Assembly (NCBI GenBank): GCA_007115705.1
Contig: QXEO01001030.1
Coordinates: 839,353 to 903,352 of the forward strand
DNA length: 64,000 bases
Source: Dactylis glomerata
Lineage: Eukaryota > Streptophyta > Magnoliopsida > Poales > Poaceae
Reading direction: 5' to 3'
A program made the position numbers and the translations under genes. Positions 56,411 through 64,000 of the stretch are shown in pieces; position 1 is the stretch's first letter; each line of letters opens with the position of its first letter. Under the pieces are notes generated by a model. It did no database searches. It saw nothing but the letters and a program-made list of their open reading frames with translations, and was not told the origin of the DNA.

Positions 56411-57454
56411 TGTTGGAGAATTAGGCACAATTTCCATGATTAATTCCAAGATATTAAACATGACAATACCAGCTACTACCACATGTAACTCGAACATACT
56501 AGATGTACTAAACAGCAAGATGAATGAAAACAAGTAGCAGCTAAACATGTACTCGCAGAACATGATGAACAGACGAACAGTAGTAGACCGCACGTACCGT
56601 TCGTTCGCAGATGTAGTTGTTGCAGTAACGTTGTTGATCACAACGTTGGAGTAGACCGATCAAAGCAGACGGCGATGAAGACGGCGGTAGGCTGCACCGC
56701 CCGACTTGGATGGAAGACGACCCATGATGAAGAGCTTGAGCAGTCGCGCAGAGCGCTTCCCAAAAACCTAATTCGTCCTCTCCCGTACAGGATCGCAAAG
56801 GCGAGTGGTTCCGGAGACCTGCTCTCCCGTACGCTGGTGCACGCCGGCGCTCGGGATGAGGTAGACTATGGAGGCGGCGCAAGCAGCGAGAGGTGGCAAA
56901 ACCCTAGATCGGTTTCAGGTGTGTGCGGCGGTAGCCGGGCAAGAGTTTATATAGGCGGCGCAGCGGAGAAACCCTAGGCAACGTGGGTCACGCCCACGTC
57001 GCACGCCCGAGTCGGTTACAGCAGCCCACGATCCGGGAGCGACCCGAACCGGCTAGCTGTGACGCGTCCGTCAAGGACTCGGTCAAACGCTCGGTTTTCC
57101 TGTGCACCAAAAAGATAAGCTCGACTCCGAGGCTCAATTCCGCAAACCGCGGCGCGCGCGCGCGTCTTGACGTGTCGAGTCGAGACGAGACGAGCGAGCG
57201 AGGAGGAGTAGAAGCGCGCGTGTGGCACTTCTCTTCTCACTCACTTACCAAGTGGTGCAACACCCCACCTTATATGTTGGTCGACATCTCTTCCAACTTT
57301 CCATATGGGACTAAACTTAGCTCCCACCCCTTGACTTTGTGCAGCCAAAAACTTGGGCTGCATGTCACATGGGCTTACACACATGGGCTTTGAGATTTCT
57401 AGGAATTTCTAAAATCTAGTATGGGCCAAGCTGAAATGGCCCAATATTTCAACA
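56411..57454 (-). repeat. Copia 3' LTR (copy 3)
   Basis: 1044 bases, with no difference from copy 1 that I can see. Confidence 0.92.
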
Positions 57455-57997
57455 ATCCCCCAACAGATCTCAAATGCCCATTTAGAGATTTGCCAAACCT
57501 CACTACTTGTTTATATACCAGTGTTTCAGCAGAGAATGTTAAGTTGAACTTCCGCCTAGAACCTTAAGCTACGTCTATCAGCAACTTGAACAATGGACTA
57601 CGCCTTGAATTGCAAGTTTTGTGCGTCAAGATTTCACTCAAAGTTATAACCAGTACATGGCTGCCAGTAGCCTACCCCGCGGGTTGGAGCATATGCGTCG
57701 TACTCCATGGTCTCTTCATGAGTTTACTAGAGACCACCCAAATCTCATAGACTGCGACGTTTAACAGTCGGGCTCATATAGGTGTGTTCTTTCAAGAATG
57801 CTCTGTAGGACAGCATCTTTGCTAATCATAGCCAACAGAAACACATTAAGGCATATTGTCAACCTGCCTTACAGATTTTGAGAGTAATGCATCTTCACAT
57901 AGAGAGGGTTACAGGATACTCTCCTCAGTTAAACCACTAGCTTGTTTTTTCCAGGTGCTAATTCACGGGATCTCTGATCATAAAGGTTGGGTTACCA

Positions 57998-59495
57998 CTA
58001 TGGCATAACATCTATGGGTCTCAAACCCATCTCCCTCGATGCACTGTCTATCACATTGCATGATAGTTCCTTTGTAAAGGGATCTGCCAGGTTTTTGTCT
58101 GTTTGAATATACGTAACAGTTATTACTCCGGAGTTTCGCAATTTCCTGGCAGACTTCAAACGTCTTTTAACGTGTCTTGATGACTTCGCGTTATCCTTAG
58201 AATTGTTCACTTTGACAATAACTGTTTGATTGTCACAATTCAAGAGGATGGCCGGCACAGGTTTTTCAACCACCGGCAAGTCCATCAAGAGCTCACGCAG
58301 CCATTCTGACTCTACAGTGGCTGTGTCTAAAGCAGTAAGTTCTGCTTCCATAGTTGACCTCGTCAATATGGTTTGCCTACATGATCTCCATGATACAGCG
58401 CCACCTCCAAAGGTAAACACATACCCACTAGTGGCTTTGATATCATCTACATAAGAGATCCAATTTGCGTCACTATATCCTTCAAGCACAGCAGGGTGCC
58501 CTGAATAGTAAATCCCGTAACTCATTGTACCACATAGATAGTGCATGACCCTTTCAAGTGCATGCCAATGATCAATACCCGGGTTTGACATGAACCTACT
58601 CAACTTGCTCACAGCAAAAGAGATGTCAGGACTTGTCGCGCTCGCTAAGTACATGAGTGAACCAACGATCTGAGAATATCTCAGTTGATCTGTTGGTTCG
58701 TTCTTGTTCTTACGTAATATCACATTGGGATCATAAGGTGTTGGAGAAGACTTGCTATCAATAAAGCCAAATCGGCTCAAGATCTTCTCAACATAGTGAG
58801 ATTGCGATAAAGTAATCCCACTCTCGTTCTTATTCAGCTTGATGTTCAGGATCACATCAGCTTCTCCTAGATCTTTCATATCAAAGCACTTTGACAAGAA
58901 AGACTTGACCTCATGTATTACTTTCATGTTTGTACCAAAGATGAGAATATCATCAACGTACAAACACAATATAACACCTTCGCCCCCACCATGGCGATAG
59001 TAGACGCACTTGTCAGCCTCATTAATGACAAAGCCAACAGAAGTTAAAGTTCTGTCAAACTTCTCATGCCATTGCTTAGGTGCTTGTTTCAGGCCATATA
59101 AAGATTTTAGCAACTTGCACACCTTTCTCTCTTCACCTTTTACCACAAATCCATCAGGCTGATCCATATAGATTTCCTCTTCCAACTCTCCATTAAGGAA
59201 AGCTGTCTTTACATCCATTTGATGAACGATAAGACCATAGGAGGGAGCCATGGAAAGTAGTACTCGAATGGTGGTTAGTCTTGCGACAGGTGAATAGGTG
59301 TCAAAGTAATCTTCGCCTTCTCTCTGTGTGTGTAGCCTTTCGCTACAAGTCTCGCCTTATACTTCTCAATAGTACCATCAGGCCTTAGCTTCTTCTTGAA
59401 CACCCATTTGCAGCCCACCGGCTTACAGCCATGGGGGCACTCAGATAATTCCCATGTTCCATTAGAAAGAATCGAGTCCATCTCATTTTGGACAG
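57998..59495 (-). pseudogene. Copia reverse transcriptase / RNase H (copy 3)
   Basis: Same 417-residue frame with LYVDDILIFG as copy 1 and the same upstream frameshift before LARLTTIR. The translated sequence is identical to copy 1. Confidence 0.92.
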
Positions 59496-61056
59496 TGATG
59501 ACGCGGTATTGAAGGTGCTAGAGAACTTAATTGCGTTTGTAGATGAAGTAAATGACCGGCCAGTTGGAAACCCCAAGAGCAAGGTTTGATGAATATAGCA
59601 GCAAGTTTTTCCCTCAGTAATGAAACCAAGGTTATCAATCCAGTAGGAGGATGACAATACGACCGAAGGGGATGCCCGCTAGCTTCGCGACAGCTCCGGA
59701 CAATTTATAGGGCGCCTCGTCCAAGCTTTGCTTTGCGAGCGGCAATGTGGAACCTGCACACAACACAACCAAATACTTTGTTCCCAACTTACGATGAGGT
59801 TGTCAGTCTCACCGGTTTGCTTGAAACAAAGGGTATGAGCGTATCGAGTGGAAAGTGATAATAGTATGCGAGTAAAGTAAACAGTGCGAGTAAAGTAAAC
59901 AGGTGATGGCAATATATAGGAAATAGGACCGGGGTCCACAGTTCGCTAGTGGTGTCTCTCCATAAGATAAAATAACACATGCTGGGTAAACAAATTACAG
60001 TTGGGCAATTGATAGAATAAAGACAACGTGCATATGTCGAGAGGATCACTATGAGATTTACTCTGGGCATTACAACAAGATACATAGACCGCCATCCAAC
60101 TGCATCTATGACTAATAATCCACTTGTGGCGAATCAATCCGAGAACTCCACAAGTATTAAGTTGCGAACAATAGATAATTGCATTAAACAAAGTGTGTAA
60201 TGTAAACCAAGCATATGCCCTTGAGCATATGAATGTTGTTTTCCCCCTAGTAGCAACAACACATCTACAACCTTAGAGGTTTTTGTCACTCCCCCAGATT
60301 AAATAGAGGCATGAACCCACTATCGAGCATAAATACCCCCTCTTGGAGTCACTAGCAACTACTCGGCCAAGATAGCTACTAACAACGGAGAGCATGCAAG
60401 ATCATAAACAACATAGAGATAACATAAGATAATATTCAGTACATCAACTCAATCATAACACCAATATTCATCGGATCCCAATAAACACAACATGTAGAAT
60501 TACATAACGGTGATCTCGATCATGTAAAGCAGCTCACGAGATCTAAACATGAAGCACATGGTGGAGAATACAACCAACTAGCTACTGTTATGGACCCATA
60601 GTCCAAGGTAGACTACTCACTCATCGCGCCGGATGCAAGCATGGCGATGAAGAAGACCTCCGGTGGCGATTCCCCTCTCCGGCAGGGTGCCGGGAAGAGC
60701 TTCTGGACCCTCCCGATCTTCGGGTCGACGGCGGCGGCGGATCGTGATGTGTTCCGTGCCCCCTGGTGGTGTGGCCCACTAGTGGCTCCTCTCCATCTCT
60801 CCTTCGGTGTTCTGGAAGCTCCGTGAAATATCTGGACGTCTCGCTTTTGTTTCGTCCAATTCCGAGAATATTTCCTGTGTAACTTTTCTAAAACACAAAA
60901 ACAGCAGAAAATAGGGAACTCGCACTGTGGCATCTCGTTAATAGGTTAGTTCCGAAAAATGCATAAAAATGCCACGAAGTGTAACAAAACACTAAGCAAA
61001 TGGTGTAAAAACAAGCATGGAGCATCAAAAATTATGGATACGTTGGAGACGTATCA
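59496..61056 (-). mobile_element. Solo LTR in Copia pol (copy 3)
   Basis: Same insertion, target duplication (GACAG at 59491-59495 and 61057-61061) and length as copy 1. Confidence 0.92.
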
Positions 61057-62040
61057 GACAGCTTCTTTCCAATCATCTGCATCTGGTGATGCATATACCT
61101 CAGTAATGGACTTGGGAGTATCATCCACAAGGTACACAATAAAATCATCACCAAAGGACTTTGCAGTCCTTCGTCTCTTGCTCCTTGTAGGAGCTTCATT
61201 GTCATCCTTCTCATGAACGTTCTCAAAAATGTTCTCATATGGTTGCTCAAAATAATCATCAGATGTACTAGATTCAGGAATTATCTCAAAAGAAAATCTA
61301 GCAGTGCTATGCATATCTTTCATAGGAAACATATTCTCAAAAAATGTTGCATCACGAGATTCCATTATAGTGTCAACATACATATCAGGTACCTCGGATT
61401 TAACTACTAAAAATCTATAGCCAATGCTCCGCTGAGCATAACCTAGAAAGATGCAATCCACTGTCTTTGGTCCGAGTTTGCGTTTCTTTGGGATGGGAAT
61501 ATTAACCTTCGCCAAGCATCCCCAAGTGCGCAAATACAAAAGTGATGGCTTTCTCCCAACCCACTCCTCATAAGGGGTTTTCTCTTTATTCTTGTTAGGA
61601 ACTCTATTCAGGACATGACATGCAGTCAACAAAGCCTCCCCCCACCATGCCTTTGATAAACCAGCAGTGTCGAGCATGGAATTCACCAAGTCAGACAGCG
61701 TGCAGTTTTTCCTCTCGGCCACCCCATTAGATTGGGGCGAGTAGGGAGGCGTCCTCTCATGAATAATACCATGTTCCTCATAGAATTTGTCAAAGATTTT
61801 AGGAAAATACTCTCCACCACGATCCGACCTAAGACGCTTGATCTTTCTCTCTAGTTGATTTTCGACTTCGGCCTTATAAATTTTAAAGTAGTCTAAAGCT
61901 TCATCTTTAGTTTGCAATAAGTAAACATAGCAAAATCTAGTCGCATCATCAATCAATGTCATGAAATATCTCTTTTCACCTTTTGTCAACACACCATTCA
62001 TCTCGCATAGATCAGAATGTATGAGTTCTAGAGGTGCCAA
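61054..62040 (-). pseudogene. Copia integrase core (copy 3)
   Basis: Identical 328-residue frame with the D, D-x35-E triad (residues 10, 73, 109), ending artificially in the solo LTR. Confidence 0.92.
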
Positions 62041-62067
62041 GTTTCTTTCCTCGGCCGCCGTATGAGG

Positions 62068-62424
62068 CTAACGAGGTTGCTTCGATTGCACACAACTATG
62101 GCACTTAGAACCTTTGGCAATAGTGAATTTCAAAATTAAACTCATGCTGGATAACCGAGACATCAAACCAAAGTTAATGTGACATAAACGAGAATGCCAA
62201 ACACTGGTATCATCATTAACACCGCCACAAATATGGTTCACGGATTTATTACAGAAATCTGAAAGTGAAAAGCAGAACAAGCCTCCGCACTCATAGCCTT
62301 TTCCAATAAATTGTCCATGCTTGGAAACGACTACCTTATTCGACTCTAAAACAACCTTAAACCCATCTCTGCAGAGAAGGGAACCGCTAACAAGATTCTT
62401 GTTCATAGAAGGGACATGCTGCAC
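62068..62424 (-). pseudogene. Copia GAG-pre-integrase region (copy 3)
   Basis: Identical to copy 1, with the HHCC site WHSRLCHIN...KCHSC between two stops. Confidence 0.9.
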
Positions 62425-62433
62425 GTTCCTCAG

Positions 62434-62691
62434 CTACACGATCTTCCCCAAAGTGAACTTTAGATCTACCGTGCCAACACCACGAACAGAGGCATGTGAC
62501 CCATTGCCCATTAGGACGGAGGAATCCCGTGCGGCCTGGTAAGAAGTGAACATAGATATGTCAGCACACACATGAACGTTAGCACCCGTATCAATCCACC
62601 AAGAGGGAGATTGAAATACCGAAAGAACAGTAAATAGATTACCATACCCATCAGTATTGCTAGCAGTCACGACGTTGACATTCTTGGCCAT
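62434..62691 (-). pseudogene. Copia aspartic protease (copy 3)
   Basis: Identical to copy 1, with WWIDTGANVHVC. Confidence 0.9.
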
Positions 62692-62762
62692 TTTCCCTCT
62701 GTGATCTGCGCGTTTTGGGCAGTCCTTGGAAAAGTGGCCGGGCTCTCTACAAGTGAAACAAG

Positions 62763-63494
62763 TCAGATCACTCCTGTCCCTATTCGGCTTCTTCTTCTTG
62801 AAGGTGTAGTCTTTACAGGCTTGTTGAAAGAGGGCTTGAAGTTCCCTTTATTCTTGCCTGAGGATTTGCCCTTCTGCTGCACAAAGTTAGCAGTAGCATG
62901 ACCCTCTCCTTTCTCAGTAGTGTCCTTAGCACGAGCCTTCTCCTCAACATCAAGGGACGCTATCAGATTTTCAACTGATATCTCCTGTCTCTTGTGTTTG
63001 AGAGCTGTGGCGAAGTTCCTCCATGAAGGGGGCAACTTAGCAATAATGCAACCCGCCACAAACTTGTCGGGTAAGGCACACTTAAGGAGTTTGAGCTCTT
63101 TGGCAATGCACTGTATCTCATGAGCTTGTTGAACCACAGGAAGGTCCTTAGTCATCTTAAAATCATGAAAGCTCTCCATGATGTACAGTTCACTGCCAGC
63201 ATCTGCAGCACCAAACTTGGCGTTCAGTGCGTCCTAGAGCTCCTTCCCGTCTTTTATGTGCATAAACACATCACACAGACGGTCAGCAAGAATGCGCAGA
63301 ATGCATCCCACAAAGATAGTATTGGCTTCCTCGAACTTTTTCTGATCATCCTCAGACATAGTTCCTTCAGGTTTGCCTTTACTAATCTGGAACACTTTCA
63401 TCGTGGTCAGCCAAAGCTCAGCTTTGTACTGCCACCTCTTGAAGTGCACACCGGTAAATTTATCCGGCCTCAGTGCATCAGTAAAACCAGCCAT
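62763..63494 (-). pseudogene. Copia gag with amber codon (copy 3)
   Basis: Identical to copy 1, including the amber codon (63234-63236) and the frameshift before the zinc knuckle. Confidence 0.88.
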
Positions 63495-63533
63495 TGATAA
63501 TTTAGGAAATTGCCTACAATTAGGTTTTTGGAT

Positions 63534-64000
63534 TGTTGGAGAATTAGGCACAATTTCCATGATTAATTCCAAGATATTAAACATGACAATACCAGCTACT
63601 ACCACATGTAACTCGAACATACTAGATGTACTAAACAACAAGATGAACGGAAACAAGTAGCAGCTAAACATGTACTCGCAGAACATGATGAACAGACGAA
63701 CAGTAGTAGACCGCACGTACCGTTCGTTCAGAGATGTAGTTGTTGCAGTAACGTTGTAGATCACAACGTTGGAGTAGACCGGTCGAAGCAGACGGCGATG
63801 AAGATGGCGGTAGGCTGCACCGCCCGACTTGGATGGAAGACGACCTGTGATGAAGAGCTTGAGTAGTCGCGCAGAGCGCTTCCCAAAAACCTAATTCGCC
63901 CTCTCCCGTACAAGATTGCAAAGGCGAGTGGTTCCGGAGACCTGCTCTCCCGTACGCTGGTGCACGCCGGTGCTCGGGATGAGGTAGACTACGGAGGCGG
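63534..64000 (-). repeat. Copia 5' LTR (copy 3, incomplete)
   Basis: The first 467 bases of the LTR, cut by the window end. Confidence 0.92.

Larger units (their letters stand above)
54428..64000 (+). repeat. Large duplicated block, copy 3 (direct, cut by the window end)
   Basis: Same orientation and content as 19072-28652. From about 56371 the offset is a constant 35,348 bases, and all the long translated frames I compared are identical to copy 1. Between 54428 and 56370 it differs by scattered indels. Confidence 0.93.
56411..64000 (-). mobile_element. Copia LTR retrotransposon with nested solo LTR (copy 3, cut by the window end)
   Basis: Identical in layout to 21063-28652, preceded by the same CGGAT. 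It would end near 64580, outside the window. Confidence 0.95.

Noticed and set aside
1..64000. Endogenous pararetrovirus, bacterial defence locus or CRISPR array
   Set aside because: All retroelement domains follow Copia, gypsy or LINE order; no movement or coat protein, no bacterial gene structure and no regular spacer array is present.

Overview
This is repeat-dense plant nuclear DNA, most likely from a Triticeae grass (wheat, Aegilops or barley group). The reasons are the layered nest of Copia and gypsy LTR retrotransposons, LTRs with the TGATACGTCTC start so common in that tribe, Stowaway and Tourist MITEs, an Au-like SINE, a 5'-truncated LINE and a Mutator-type element. Nothing is bacterial: there are no operons, CRISPR arrays or rRNA. 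Only one gene looks like an ordinary host gene, a GC-rich 259-codon single-exon ORF at 19484-20263.

Layout. 1-4616 is non-coding sequence, probably part of another retroelement. 4617 to about 18.3 kb is a decayed minus-strand gypsy element (gag, zinc finger, protease) with an internal tandem duplication of about 1.34 kb. A complete but pol-less gypsy element (6482-14920, 5-bp TSD GCTGG) is inserted in one copy of that duplication. Two Stowaway MITEs (18654-18869, 18914-19071) precede the host gene. A Copia element (21063-29232, TSD CGGAT, minus strand) follows; its pol is split by a solo LTR (24148-25708, TSD GACAG). Next come a copia-type gag (UBN2-like) pseudogene cut by a SINE (32668-32817) and a LINE (29455-32262), then a Tourist MITE (33720-34027). 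From 34215 to 39275 lies a single-copy spacer with a Mutator-type element (35672-36360), remnants of two further LTR elements, and an LTR fragment that stops at the window's only N (39276).

From 39277 to 54427 the block 18914-34214 appears again in reverse orientation: Tourist, SINE, LINE, UBN2 fragment, Copia with its solo LTR, host gene, Stowaway. From 54428 to the window end it starts a third time in the original orientation. The reverse and third copies share one Stowaway MITE (54278-54427) that sits exactly on the palindrome pivot. Copies 1 and 3 keep a constant offset of 35,348 bases with no difference that I can see from about 21.02 kb / 56.37 kb onward. The reverse copy, and the start of the third, differ mainly by single-base indels, many in short homopolymers, which frameshift the host gene in both.

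The most striking structure is therefore an inverted-plus-direct triplication pivoting on a MITE hairpin. Two explanations compete: a real fold-back rearrangement, or a misassembly of noisy long reads. The N at the arm boundary and the indel-dominated differences favour misassembly. None of the transposons with visible coding regions appears autonomous as it stands. The one protein worth functional attention is the alanine-rich product with an N-myristoylation-like start and a hydrophobic C-terminus, for which I recognise no family.
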